Assembly (NCBI GenBank): GCA_018262195.1
Contig: JAGTRS010000001.1
Span: 186,001-250,000, forward strand
Length of the DNA stretch: 64,000 nt
Direction of reading: 5' to 3'
DNA from: Pseudomonadota bacterium
GTDB lineage: Bacteria; Pseudomonadota; Gammaproteobacteria; Burkholderiales; Rhodocyclaceae
Shown here: positions 35,223 to 44,486 of the stretch, in pieces
How the letters are laid out: every line of letters starts with the position of its first letter
Position numbering within the stretch: the stretch's first letter is position 1
Notes under the pieces: model-generated
Seen by the model: only the letters and a program-made list of their open reading frames with translations
Databases searched by the model: none
What the model was told of the DNA's origin: nothing
Program-made: the position numbers and the translations under genes

Positions 35223-35498
35223 CTACTCCAACGTAGGCATTGCGTCACCCGCCGCGCCGACTGCCCCCGGGTCCTTCCTCAACTGAAAGCGCACATCTTC
35301 AACACCCAGGGCAACCATGCAATGCAAGAAGAACGAAAAGGAAAAGGTGCCACGGTTGATTTTGTTACGCAGCGGTGCCTCGTTCTCAGAGACGCCTAAT
35401 CGCTCCAGGCGCCTGGCAAGCTCTTTGTACGTAACCCCATATCGAGCCAGCAGCCCTTTCAAAATCAAAGCCGACTCTGAAGTCAAAAACTCCTGCAT
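35223..35498 (-). CDS. DUF6471-like small protein
   Basis: A 91-residue protein starting MQEFLTSESALILKGLLAR, with a very strong ribosome site (AGGAGG five bases before the ATG). The core KELARRLERLGVSENEAPLRNKINRGTFS-type sequence resembles DUF6471 proteins, which look like small HTH proteins. It is divergent from tnsA (150 bases apart) and may repress the tns promoter or itself. Confidence 0.75.
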   Translation of the reverse strand: MQEFLTSESALILKGLLARYGVTYKELARRLERLGVSENEAPLRNKINRGTFSFSFFLHCMVALGVEDVRFQLRKDPGAVGAAGDAMPTLE

Positions 35499-35547
35499 GC
35501 CACCTCCTGACCTAAGCAACTATTGAGAAAATTATTTGAACCTTAAG

Positions 35548-35566
35548 AAGATACGAAACATATCTT
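35548..35566. promoter_or_regulatory. Palindrome between the small HTH gene and tnsA
   Basis: AAGATA, seven bases, TATCTT lies in the AT-rich divergent promoter region, about 85 bases before tnsA. It is a candidate operator for one of the neighbouring HTH proteins. Only symmetry and position support it. Confidence 0.4.
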
Positions 35567-35650
35567 TATTGATGCGAACCGACAATACGCCATCTTTTCT
35601 CGTTTTCGGGTCGCTAGACATCGCTCGCATCTCAATAGGAAACCAGCATT

Positions 35651-36493
35651 GTGGCTAGGTATGCAAAGTGGTCAGAAGCAACGATTTCGAGGTTTGAAGC
35701 CGAGGGCCGCGGAAAAGGCACTGGTGCCAGCTATATCCCATGGGTTCAGGTTAGCGACTTCTCCTCTTCAGGTGATTCTCGGCGGGTGTTCAGCCCAAAA
35801 ACGGGACGAGTCCATCACCTCATGTCGACCATCGAGTGGCACATCTTCCTGCTTCTGGAACACGATGAAAAGGTGGCCGATATTCGCGAGCAATTTCCCC
35901 TGGACCGCGGGACAACCCAGTCAGTTGCCGTCGAACTCGGCATCAAGCACCCAACTTACCCCGGGACAAACATCCCGTGTGTCATGACCGGCGATTTCTT
36001 GGTAACCCTGCAACGCCCTCAAACGAATAGCCTGACGATGGTGGATGCCAAAAGCACGAGGGAGGCCGAAGACATCCGCTCTATGGAAAAGCTGGAAATT
36101 ACTCGTACCTTTGGCGACGGCTGCGGTATCCCCCACCACCTGGTTTTCGACTCCATGCTCCCGCAAAACAAGGTCCGGTTCCTCGAATGGATTCGTGCGG
36201 CAGCCCTTACCCAAGAGGAAGAGCAGGAACACGGCGACTTCTATGCAACACACAAGGAGCGCCTGCTCTACGACCTGACGACCTATCGGCGAACCGGCAG
36301 CCTCAGCCAATATTGTGAGAAGTACGATATCCAAACAGGTTCTCGTGACGGCACCGGCCTGCGCGCTGTACGGATGTTGCTGCAAGAACACAAACTGCTT
36401 ACCGACCTGAGCCAGCCGAACCCGACCTCAATCCCCGTTTCGATGTTGAAGCCACGTATCACCCAGGGCCTAACTTTAGTGGCGGGTGCGTGA
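35651..36493 (+). CDS. tnsA: TnsA transposon endonuclease
   Basis: A 280-residue protein (GTG start) that cuts the 5' strand at transposon ends together with TnsB, giving cut-and-paste movement. The restriction-endonuclease-like core has Glu62 (IEWHIFLLLE), Asp115 (VMTGDFLV) and Lys134 (VDAKST), almost the same positions as Tn7 TnsA (E63, D114, K132). The C-terminal part (about 170-280) is the TnsC-interacting helical domain. It overlaps tnsB by eight bases and is the first gene of the operon. Confidence 0.93.
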   Translation: MARYAKWSEATISRFEAEGRGKGTGASYIPWVQVSDFSSSGDSRRVFSPKTGRVHHLMSTIEWHIFLLLEHDEKVADIREQFPLDRGTTQSVAVELGIKHPTYPGTNIPCVMTGDFLVTLQRPQTNSLTMVDAKSTREAEDIRSMEKLEITRTFGDGCGIPHHLVFDSMLPQNKVRFLEWIRAAALTQEEEQEHGDFYATHKERLLYDLTTYRRTGSLSQYCEKYDIQTGSRDGTGLRAVRMLLQEHKLLTDLSQPNPTSIPVSMLKPRITQGLTLVAGA

Positions 36494-38615
36494 CATGCTG
36501 TACCGCAACGACATCATCGTAAATCCGACAACCCAGGTTCGGGTCCGTGTCATCCATTTGGACTTTGCCGAGAACGAAGCATGGTTGTTCAACCTGGCAG
36601 GTGACAACCCGCTACCGAAACTTGTGCCCCTCGACCAACTGGAGCTGGCGCTACATAGCCAGGAACTGGTTCTGGAACAAAGTCAGGGCAAACCAGTTCG
36701 CCTCTCGACTTCTGAGGCTGCGAAGAAAGCCCGGAACCAGGCCTATGAGCAAATCCGGCCGCTGGTCGAGACAACCGACATCCTGATACCCAAGCTACGT
36801 AATGCACTTATCAACCAGCGTGCAGAAGAAACCGGCGCGTCTGCGCGTACCCTAATCCGGCAACTGCGGCAATGGTGGGCCAACGGACAATCACCAGACG
36901 CTTTGCTGCCTGCGTTCCATCGGCGCGGCAGCACAGGAGGTGAAACCGCCAACCGTGGCCGCCCTCCTAAATACGAGGACCGGCCCATCTACCAGGTTAC
37001 TGGTGATGACTTGGAACTCTTTAAGAAAGTGGCCGAAACGCAATATTTGGACAGTGAAGTCCATACGCTCGCAGGTGCCCACAACTATTTGCTCGACGAA
37101 TATTTCACCCGAGTCGATGGCGAAGGGAAAAAGTTCACTCTCCCTGATGGCGAGTTTCCTACCTACATGCAGTTTCGGCGAGCAGTGCTAGCGGCTTTCC
37201 CCCTTGAAACCATTATCCGCAAACGTAAGGGTGACTCTGAATATGAGCTTAACGACCGCCCCGTGTTGGGCAGTCTCCATGCCGAGACATACACCGTCGG
37301 CGATGTGTTTGAAATTGACGCCACCATAGCCGACGTTTTCCTGGTTTCCAGCAAAAACCGGGCGAAGATTATCGGAAAGCCGACGCTGTACCTGATTGTT
37401 GACCGCAAGTCATGGCTTATTGTCGGCTTCTATGTAGGCCTTGAGTCTGCTTCGTGGTGGGCCGCGCTACAAGCCATCCTGTCCATTGCCGAAGACAAAA
37501 GTGCGCTATGCCAGCGCTACGGTGTTCAGTACGACCCTGACGACTGGCCAGCCCATGGCGTCCTCCCCAAAGAGTTCGTTGCCGACCGAGGCGAGTTGCT
37601 CTCCAAGAACAGCACGGCTATATGTGAAGGCCTGGAAACCAATGTTCGGAACTTGCCCAGGAAACGAGCAGACCACAAACCGTTCGTGGAATGTAGCTTC
37701 AAGTTGATACATCAGCCTATTTCGCAAGCTGTCCCTGGGTATGAGCCGCCTAGAAACGTTACAAAGCGACAAGGGAAGCACTACGAGCAGGACGCCTGTT
37801 TGACTCTCAACGAGTTCATCAAGGTCATCCTGCAGGCCATCATTCGCCACAACCGTAGTCCGCGAAGTGTGGACCGCTTGAGTGCAGAACAAGTCCTTGA
37901 GGGAAACCTATTACCGATTCCCGTAGACATCTGGAACATCGAAATCCGCCAGCGTGCTGGAGCCCTTTCACGCGTAAGTGAAGAACGGATGCGCTTTGCA
38001 CTGCTCCCCGAAGGCAAAGCCATAGTTAGCCGTGAAGGTATTCAGCTGGGAAGTTGCTACTACAGCTGTCCAGAGGCAATGCAACGAGGCTGGCACGATA
38101 TCGCCGCTCGCGGCGTTTTCGAGGTCACGGTGTCATACGACCGACGCCTCGTTGACAGTATTTTCGTCCATGACCCGCTGAATCCAGAGGCCTTTTTTAC
38201 AGCGACGCTACTCGACAAGTGCAAGGACTACCGCGGGTTGTCGTTTGCCGAAGTCGAAGCAATTGACTACTACCGAGCAAGCCTGAAAGTACAAGGACAG
38301 AAGGTCAAACGACAAGCTGACCTTGATTTCAACCAAGTGGTCAAGCCGCTGTCAGCGCAGGCCCATGCAAAAGCTAAGGGAGCCTCAAAGGGCAAGTCGC
38401 GCACAGGCCGGAAAGCTGACATCGTGGATGACCGTAAAGAGGAGCTACAACGCGAGCGCCAGTCACGGGCTAAGGCAGCGTCCCCCGTCCCCCGACAGCC
38501 TAGCGCCGAAGTTATCGCACTACCGGTCGCCTCCTCCATCAATACCCCTCCGCCGGCAGATACGCCTGAGTCCCGTCGGCAAGCAATGTTCATGAAGATG
38601 CTAAATGGTTACTAA
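36486..38615 (+). CDS. tnsB: TnsB transposase (DDE)
   Basis: A 709-residue retroviral-integrase-type transposase that binds the end repeats and joins 3' ends to target DNA. N-terminal DNA-binding helices precede the catalytic core with Asp278 (VFEIDATIADV), Asp367 (FVADRGELL) and Glu402 (FVECSFKLI), 34 residues between the last two. A C-terminal tail rich in basic and Pro residues (from about 620) ends with a short hydrophobic segment (QAMFMKMLNGY), as expected for TnsC contact. A GTG at 36486 or the ATG at 36495 may be the start; both overlap or abut tnsA. It overlaps tnsC by 11 bases. Confidence 0.94.
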   Translation: MRDMLYRNDIIVNPTTQVRVRVIHLDFAENEAWLFNLAGDNPLPKLVPLDQLELALHSQELVLEQSQGKPVRLSTSEAAKKARNQAYEQIRPLVETTDILIPKLRNALINQRAEETGASARTLIRQLRQWWANGQSPDALLPAFHRRGSTGGETANRGRPPKYEDRPIYQVTGDDLELFKKVAETQYLDSEVHTLAGAHNYLLDEYFTRVDGEGKKFTLPDGEFPTYMQFRRAVLAAFPLETIIRKRKGDSEYELNDRPVLGSLHAETYTVGDVFEIDATIADVFLVSSKNRAKIIGKPTLYLIVDRKSWLIVGFYVGLESASWWAALQAILSIAEDKSALCQRYGVQYDPDDWPAHGVLPKEFVADRGELLSKNSTAICEGLETNVRNLPRKRADHKPFVECSFKLIHQPISQAVPGYEPPRNVTKRQGKHYEQDACLTLNEFIKVILQAIIRHNRSPRSVDRLSAEQVLEGNLLPIPVDIWNIEIRQRAGALSRVSEERMRFALLPEGKAIVSREGIQLGSCYYSCPEAMQRGWHDIAARGVFEVTVSYDRRLVDSIFVHDPLNPEAFFTATLLDKCKDYRGLSFAEVEAIDYYRASLKVQGQKVKRQADLDFNQVVKPLSAQAHAKAKGASKGKSRTGRKADIVDDRKEELQRERQSRAKAASPVPRQPSAEVIALPVASSINTPPPADTPESRRQAMFMKMLNGY

Positions 38616-40248
38616 CACACTCGCCCCGCACTACGCTACGGCAACCTATACGGAACAACGCCTCCCTCAATACCAGGGAAACCCGCTGATTGCAGCAATT
38701 CCCCCTTGCGGCACAGAGGAGGAGGTCATGAAAAAGCTGCTCTCCTTACCCCACTTCGCACCAGAGCAACGGGAGTGGTCTGACGCCGAACGTATTCAGA
38801 TGATTGTTCAGCTCGCGAGCTTCATGGTGCCCATGAGTCGTCACGTTCAGCTCGCGTATGCCGTCGACGCCATGATGCGCCACGGCTATGTCGGTCGTAT
38901 TCCTCATACCGTCACCTCCACGGCCCTCTTTCGAAAACTGCATGAGCAGCAGGCGCAAGGCAAAACGTTTCCGACAAACGGCGCCATCACCGCACAGATT
39001 TCGTCAGCACTCATCGGGATGTCCGGGACCGGCAAAACTACGACTATCAAGCGCTTGTTTTCCCATATACCCGAGGTTATTCATCACCCTGATTACGGTA
39101 TCTACCAGGTTCCATACCTGCACATTGAAATGCCTTACGACGGTGCCAGCGTTACAGGTCTGGCATTTTCGATATTCCGGAAGCTTGACCTGCTTTTTCC
39201 GGAGGCGAACTACTCCGAGCAGTTTGCAAAAGGCTCTCGCTTGGGGGCAGAAACGCTGATGAACCACGCAGCGCGTTTGCTACTCATGCATAGCGTTGGC
39301 ATCCTGGTGGTTGATGAGGTCCAGAACCTAGAAAATTCGCCCTCGAACCGTAAAGGGCTGATGACGTTGCTTGTGTCGGCCTCGAACGAGCTTGGCGTAC
39401 CAATCCTCTTTGTCGGAACCAGCAAAGCGCGCAATCTGCTGTCCATGAGTTTCCGGCAAGCACGCCGCTCATGTGGCTACGGTATCCCGGTATGGGAAAA
39501 CCTAACCAAGGGAACCCCTCAAGCACCTGGGGATTGGGAGATGTTCGCTCAAGCCCTTCTAACCTTCCAGTGGGTCAGAAATCCAGTTCCGGTAACCCCT
39601 TATCTGATGGACCAGCTGTATTTCCACTCCCAAGGAATCATGGACGTTGCTATCCAGTTGGTAGCCACGGCCCAAGTCCGCGCAATCATGGACGGCTCCG
39701 AGACATTAACGGCTGAACTTATCGAAAGTGTGGCCAAAACAGAGCTATCTATGCTGGCTCCCATGATTGAAGCACTGCGCAAGGGAGAGCCCGAAGCGTT
39801 GCTGCAACTTGGCGATATCGAGCCGCTCTCGCTGGCCGAGACGATTCGGATGACCCAGCTCCAATATGAGGGCCGAAAGGTTGATGGAATCAACGCTCGA
39901 CCAGGCGATGCAAGCTTCAAAAACATGATGTCGAATGCGCTGGAAGCATTGGGATTCTCGCCGGCCAAGGCAGAGCAACTGACCCAATCGGTTGCAGATG
40001 CCGGTGTGCCGAATGCTCTGGAAGGAGTTAAAGAAGCAATTGTGACCGCGACCAAGGGCAAGAAAAGGAGCAAGGGAAAAAAAGTCGCGAATAACGTTAG
40101 CGCAAACGAAAACCCAGACGCCGAAGCAGTGAATCTCCGCCCGGGAGATTACCGAAACGCGTTTCATCGCCCGGAAGGGGTAAGCATCTTCGAGCAGCTG
40201 GGCAACCTGGGAATGCTTCCCGATATGGATGTGCTTTTCTCGGTATAA
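38605..40248 (+). CDS. tnsC: TnsC AAA+ ATPase
   Basis: A 547-residue AAA+ regulator that links target selection (TniQ/TnsD) to TnsA/TnsB. Walker A is GMSGTGKTTTIKRLF (Lys144) and Walker B is VGILVVDEVQNL (Asp237), followed by sensor-type FVGTSKARNLL and the basic segment FRQARRSCGYG. The C-terminal 150 residues are lysine-rich and variable. The length is similar to Tn7 TnsC (555). The following gene begins four bases after the stop. Confidence 0.94.
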   Translation: MVTNTLAPHYATATYTEQRLPQYQGNPLIAAIPPCGTEEEVMKKLLSLPHFAPEQREWSDAERIQMIVQLASFMVPMSRHVQLAYAVDAMMRHGYVGRIPHTVTSTALFRKLHEQQAQGKTFPTNGAITAQISSALIGMSGTGKTTTIKRLFSHIPEVIHHPDYGIYQVPYLHIEMPYDGASVTGLAFSIFRKLDLLFPEANYSEQFAKGSRLGAETLMNHAARLLLMHSVGILVVDEVQNLENSPSNRKGLMTLLVSASNELGVPILFVGTSKARNLLSMSFRQARRSCGYGIPVWENLTKGTPQAPGDWEMFAQALLTFQWVRNPVPVTPYLMDQLYFHSQGIMDVAIQLVATAQVRAIMDGSETLTAELIESVAKTELSMLAPMIEALRKGEPEALLQLGDIEPLSLAETIRMTQLQYEGRKVDGINARPGDASFKNMMSNALEALGFSPAKAEQLTQSVADAGVPNALEGVKEAIVTATKGKKRSKGKKVANNVSANENPDAEAVNLRPGDYRNAFHRPEGVSIFEQLGNLGMLPDMDVLFSV

Positions 40249-40251
40249 CGG

Positions 40252-41424
40252 TTGGCCAGGTTTTACTATCTGCCGCGTCCGTACCCTGATGAGTTGATTG
40301 GTAGTGTCCTCATCAGGGCGGCACGCCATCGAGGGCAGTCTCACAAACAGTTCGCCCATCAACTAACAGGAACAATGACCTCACACTGGCCGTTGTTTCT
40401 ATCTGCGCACCTGGCCAAACTGGGGCTAAGCATGAGCATCAGCCCCAAGGAGCTACTGTACGGTCACACGGTTTTTCCCTACTCGACAGCTCGTATGGGG
40501 CGCATAGAAACCGAACGACTGGCCAGGAACATTATCGAGCGAGAGGGTAAAAGTCTAACTGTTCTCGTGCAATCGTCTTCGGTTGGAAGGGGGACGCCGA
40601 AATTCTGCCAATCTTGTGTCATTGATGACCTTAAACAACTTGGCGAGACCTATTGGCATCGCCGGCACAACCTGCCTTTCATTCAGCGATGCAGCGTTCA
40701 CGGGGAGCTACTTCTTGCCCTTCCATTGAGGAATACGCCCAAGGGAATCTCGGTGACCAAGTTGCCTGAGGAGTGCACAGGTGAAGAAGTCTACAAGTGG
40801 CTACCTGAGTCACTGAGCTCTGCTTTGATGCAGTTGAGCTTTGATTGCCTTGACGGTCGAGCTAGACAAGATGAGCTTGCCTGGCGTCGGGAGTATCGAC
40901 GAATAGCGGAAGCACACGGATTTCCTCGGCAAGGCACGGGACTCTCCAGTTCTAGCGTCCTGGCTAGCTTTAAGTCGTTTTACGGTGAGGAGTTCCTCAC
41001 CTCAGCCGGCTTGAACTTTGACCCATTAGCCGCTGGTGCCTGGCCTATCTTGCTTTTACGGAGCGGATACGAGATTTCCACCTCGACGCCCAGGCATTTG
41101 CTGCTACATGCCTTTCTTGAGAATTCGAGCGCCCCGTCACCAATACGAGCTAACCAACCTGGTAGAAAGCCAAAAAGCCTTCCGAAAGCAGATGAACTAC
41201 TCGCCAGGAGAGTCCGAGAAGTGATTGCAGGGCTTCCACTCGGGAGCCGTATTACGGTCACAGAGCTCCTGACACGCGCGGGGGGCTGGGCTGTATTTAG
41301 ACACAAGCGCGTTGTGATGCCGAGGACTAGCAAGGTGGTTCAAGACTTCCGGCAGACTGAATTCTCGGAGAGACAGGCTGGCCGGCGCCCCTACTGGAGG
41401 AAGCGACTGGGACTTGAAAAATAA
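40252..41424 (+). CDS. tniQ: TniQ/TnsD family target-selection protein
   Basis: A 390-residue TniQ-domain protein (TTG start, three bases after tnsC). N-terminal part: LPRPYPDELIGSVLIRAARH. Zinc-binding residues lie in KFCQSCVIDDL and after it in YWHRRHNLPFIQRCSVHGE, the TniQ zinc-finger pattern. The C-terminal 200 residues contain further HTH-like helices (VREVIAGLPLGSRITVTELLTRAGGW) and a basic end (RRPYWRKRLG). It is shorter than Tn7 TnsD (508) but longer than the small TniQ of CRISPR-associated elements. Because the element sits in comEC, this protein most likely recognises comEC sequence. Confidence 0.9.
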   Translation: MARFYYLPRPYPDELIGSVLIRAARHRGQSHKQFAHQLTGTMTSHWPLFLSAHLAKLGLSMSISPKELLYGHTVFPYSTARMGRIETERLARNIIEREGKSLTVLVQSSSVGRGTPKFCQSCVIDDLKQLGETYWHRRHNLPFIQRCSVHGELLLALPLRNTPKGISVTKLPEECTGEEVYKWLPESLSSALMQLSFDCLDGRARQDELAWRREYRRIAEAHGFPRQGTGLSSSSVLASFKSFYGEEFLTSAGLNFDPLAAGAWPILLLRSGYEISTSTPRHLLLHAFLENSSAPSPIRANQPGRKPKSLPKADELLARRVREVIAGLPLGSRITVTELLTRAGGWAVFRHKRVVMPRTSKVVQDFRQTEFSERQAGRRPYWRKRLGLEK

Positions 41425-41597
41425 CTGACAACAGAACGAGTCCCCGCTCCGTCTCTGAGAGGACTCTCCTCAGTGATAGACATGGGCTTTTGTCTCACAC
41501 GAAAAGGACCTACTTCTACAAACGTTATCTCGCTTTTCCGGTAAACATGAGCAAATAAAGGATAGTCTTACCTAAATTTCGAAGAGTAGTGCCTATA

Positions 41598-41621
41598 CAT
41601 CCCAGTTCAACAACTGGGATG
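41598..41621 (+). promoter_or_regulatory. Perfect hairpin just before the fifth tns-region gene
   Basis: CATCCCAGTT, loop CAAC, AACTGGGATG: a perfect 10-base stem ending six bases before the ATG at 41627, where a ribosome site would be expected. No Shine-Dalgarno is visible. The reading frame is open through the hairpin back to about 41576, so a non-standard upstream start is also possible. The 200 bases between tniQ and this gene show nothing else. Confidence 0.6.
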
Positions 41622-41626
41622 TTCCC

Positions 41627-42676
41627 ATGCAAGGCATCGAAAAGCTCTCCTGGACCGGCAGTTCCTACGCGATTGAAACCTGCACCACTCAAGGTAAAAA
41701 CCCACAACTCACTGTTGCCTCACTTCCAGACCTTCTGTGCGAAAGAGAAATCGGAGACCGGCAACTCTCATTCAACGGAACAACTTCGTTCCAGGCCTGG
41801 CTGCAGCTCAGCAACCATGAGCTCAGGGCTGTTCATGATGCATTAGGTCTAGCACCTAAAAACTTCGGCCAATCCTTCTATCAATTCACGGACGAAAACC
41901 AGAATTTCGTCATCCCAATCGGGGTGGCCATGTGTTCCATGTTTCGTCCATTCCCCGGAATGTCCCGTTTTCTACTCAGCCCACAAGGCCTGGAAAACCT
42001 GTTGCTCCCTTCCGAGAACATCTCGAAACCTGCCATCCAGTTCTATGGAGGCGCCCGCGGCAATACGGGCATACAGCCGGACAAGGCAGAAGGCATTTTG
42101 AACAGCCTTTCCTGGATGTATTGCTTCCCCTCTGCTCGGCGCGCCTGGAATAGCGTTCTTGAACATGCTCGCCAAGGTCGCCTCGACATGACCCTACCTA
42201 TCGGGTCGTTTTCGTTCTCTGGTCGTGGCCTGCCTGTCGGCGACGAAATCCTTATCACCGAACTCCAGGTCAAACTACTGGAGACAATAGAGGAGCCGTT
42301 TCCAGCATTCTCGGCGCACACCAAGGTAATCGAGTTCCAGCGCATCCTACACAGTGAACGTCGAATGACCGGAGGCGCCAAAAAGGAACAAGCGTTGCCA
42401 AGCCGGGCCGGAGATGATGGCTACCAACTTACAGACGAAGAGTGGCAACAACTCATGCCGCTCGTTGAGAAGGCAAGCAATATCCCAAGGCAATTCTCGC
42501 TACGCGATGTCATCAACGGGATACTGCTAAAGCTCGCTAACGGGATACCGTGGTCAGAGGTGCCTGGGCTGCCGTTTAGCAATGCGTTACTTCCTCGGTC
42601 CTACAGCCGGATGCAAAAGGATGGACGCTGGGAGACGGTGATGAACTATCTGAAGCAACAGCGCTCGGTCGCTTAA
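41627..42676 (+). CDS. Fifth gene of the tns region, with a transposase-like HTH at its C-terminus
   Basis: A 349-residue protein in the position of tnsE (Tn7) or tniE (Tn6022-type elements). I cannot align it to TnsE by eye. Residues about 1-255 are of unknown fold (YGGARGNTGIQPDKAEGILNSL, LPIGSFSFSGRGLPVGDE). Residues about 262-345 look like the N-terminal HTH of IS5-type transposases (LTDEEWQQLMPLV, RDVINGILLKLANGIPWSEVPG, SYSRMQKDGRWETVMNYL). So it is a unique domain joined to a transposase DNA-binding domain without the catalytic part. It may be a second target selector or an accessory DNA-binding factor. Confidence 0.75.
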   Translation: MQGIEKLSWTGSSYAIETCTTQGKNPQLTVASLPDLLCEREIGDRQLSFNGTTSFQAWLQLSNHELRAVHDALGLAPKNFGQSFYQFTDENQNFVIPIGVAMCSMFRPFPGMSRFLLSPQGLENLLLPSENISKPAIQFYGGARGNTGIQPDKAEGILNSLSWMYCFPSARRAWNSVLEHARQGRLDMTLPIGSFSFSGRGLPVGDEILITELQVKLLETIEEPFPAFSAHTKVIEFQRILHSERRMTGGAKKEQALPSRAGDDGYQLTDEEWQQLMPLVEKASNIPRQFSLRDVINGILLKLANGIPWSEVPGLPFSNALLPRSYSRMQKDGRWETVMNYLKQQRSVA

Positions 42677-42747
42677 CCGAAGCCCAGGCTCAGGTCATCG
42701 CGTTTACGAACGTCATCTGGCAGCAACGGGGCGTCACCTGCCCCATG

Positions 42748-42868
42748 GGTTACCGTAGTGGTTTTCCGATAGTTACCAGTCAGCCCAAATCTGCTTCTTC
42801 GAACGGGACTGCCAAAAAGCCGCCGTTGGTGACCTCACCCTTCCGGCCATGAGCGGACGGTCGCCTGT
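42748..42868 (+). repeat. Dispersed intergenic repeat, family B, copy 1
   Basis: About 120 bases matching 54762-54890 in inverted orientation. Shared blocks include GGACTGCCA.AAAGC.GCCG, GACCTCACCC and CCGGCCATGAGC. It fills part of the non-coding gap 42677-43147 after the fifth tns-region gene; the rest of that gap is AT-rich and shows no gene. Confidence 0.7.
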
Positions 42869-43147
42869 CTTTATCAGCAGCCATTTGAATAACTGGTTAG
42901 CGCTGATACTCGCCGCAAAGCCTACACGACAAACTCCGATACATCAGTTCTTTAAGCATCGCTCAGTACATAACAATAATTGAAAGAATAGCCAATATGG
43001 GTATTGCCAAGGATGCTTAAACTTGGGCTGAGAATATCTTCGGCTGGCGGACTCAATAAGTAACGGAAACCTGTCTTGGCTTTAAGCTTGCGTTAAGATT
43101 AGTTGACTATATTAGTTAGGTATTGCACCCATGAAATAGGAGACCCG

Positions 43148-43630
43148 ATGAAAACCATATTCGCTGTAGTTCTGACTGCCATTGCGCTTGGAGCTTCGCC
43201 CAATATCCTCGCAGCCGAAAGTGCCGCACACAGCCACAGCCATGGGAGTGTCGAACCGACAAAGCTCCACCTTAACGCTGGAAAGAAATGGGCAACTGAT
43301 GAGCCGCTGCGTCAGGCTATGAACGACATTAATCAAGCGATGGCGAAGGCAATACCGGCGATTCACAAGAATCAATATGGCAACGACGACTATCAAGCAT
43401 TAGCGACGACAATCAGTGAAAAGGTGGCTTATGCAATACAGAATTGCAAACTCGAGCCCCAGGCTGATGCGATGCTTCACTTGGTTATTGCAGACCTGAT
43501 GGAAGGCGCCGAGACCATGAGAGGAAAAACTTCAAAGTCGCGACACGATGGCGCGGTGCAAGCACTTGAAGCTCTGAAGGCATATGGGAAATATTTCCAG
43601 CATACGGGTTGGAAAACCGCCAAAGGCTGA
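43148..43630 (+). CDS. DnrO-like periplasmic helical protein
   Basis: A 160-residue exported protein. The ATG at 43148 gives a signal peptide (MKTIFAVVLTAIALGASPNILA). A histidine-rich start of the mature part (HSHSHG) is followed by a mostly helical domain (LRQAMNDINQAMAKAIPAI, SEKVAYAIQNCKLEPQADAMLHLVIADLMEGAETM) that resembles DnrO-type or cytochrome b562-like four-helix proteins. Its location near a Dnr-type regulator fits a nitric-oxide or metal-stress role. No FNR/DNR box is seen before it. Confidence 0.65.
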   Translation: MKTIFAVVLTAIALGASPNILAAESAAHSHSHGSVEPTKLHLNAGKKWATDEPLRQAMNDINQAMAKAIPAIHKNQYGNDDYQALATTISEKVAYAIQNCKLEPQADAMLHLVIADLMEGAETMRGKTSKSRHDGAVQALEALKAYGKYFQHTGWKTAKG

Positions 43631-43780
43631 AAAATCATGGTGCACCAGGGATGAACTCTGATTGACCAGACTTCTGCAAATAGTTAGCCACCAATACTTG
43701 CAGCCAGGAGAGGCGGGTAAAACGAACGCCGCATCTGATTTCGCTTGAAATAAGGCATTGTCTGCCCACCTATCTAAGAC

Positions 43781-44485
43781 TCAGCTCAGCGCCTGGCCTT
43801 TTTCTTCAAAGGTTTTGCCATCTCGTATGTGGTAAATCCGCTTGAAGGTAGGAATGATTTTCTCATCGTGGGTCACCACGATGATGGCGGTATTGAACTG
43901 CTGCGCCATCTGGTTGAGGATGCGCACGACACTCAGGGCGCGTTCGCTATCCAAGGGAGCGGTCGGCTCATCGGCGAGAATAACGGGCGGCTGATTCGCT
44001 AGGGCTCGGGCAATTGCGACGCGTTGTTGCTCCCCGCCCGACAGTTGCGATGGCTGGGCTTTGGCGCGGTGCCCGACATCCAGCGCTTCAAGCAACTCTA
44101 GCGCGCGCTTTCTCGATTCACCATTCGGTCTGCCTGCCAGCATGGGTAACAAGGCCACGTTGTCGATAACATCGAGAAATGGAATCAGGTACGGAGCCTG
44201 AAATACGAACCCAATCCGGTCGCGGCGCAAGGCGCGCAGGTCGGGAATTTTCCAGCCATTGTCGTAGATGACCTCATCACCCAAGGTCATCTTGCCGGTA
44301 GTCGGTTCTATCACCGCGCCCAGGCACTTGAGCAGGGTACTTTTTCCGGAGCCTGAGGGGCCAATCAAGCCCACCACCTCTCCGGGAGCGACGGTCATAT
44401 TGACGTCTTTCAAGGCGTCGACTGCGGTATCGCCCTCACCGTAGCGCTTACTCAAACCTTCGATGCGAATGCCGAAACCGTCCAT
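43781..44485 (-). CDS. ABC transporter ATPase (MacB/LolD-like)
   Basis: A 234-residue ATPase starting MDGFGIRIEGLSKRYGEGD (the frame is open further upstream into the permease gene). Walker A is GLIGPSGSGKSTLLKCLG, the signature is QLSGGEQQRVAIARALAN and Walker B is VILADEPTAPLDSE. It drives the FtsX-type permease encoded directly upstream; its ATG follows the permease stop by one base. It is the last gene of the exporter operon. Confidence 0.93.
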   Translation of the reverse strand: MDGFGIRIEGLSKRYGEGDTAVDALKDVNMTVAPGEVVGLIGPSGSGKSTLLKCLGAVIEPTTGKMTLGDEVIYDNGWKIPDLRALRRDRIGFVFQAPYLIPFLDVIDNVALLPMLAGRPNGESRKRALELLEALDVGHRAKAQPSQLSGGEQQRVAIARALANQPPVILADEPTAPLDSERALSVVRILNQMAQQFNTAIIVVTHDEKIIPTFKRIYHIRDGKTFEEKGQALS

Positions 44486-44486
44486 C

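Noticed and set aside
35651-42676. CRISPR-associated transposon (guide-directed Tn7-like system)
   Set aside because: No cas genes and no repeat-spacer array were seen anywhere in the window; a single hairpin at 41598 is not an array.
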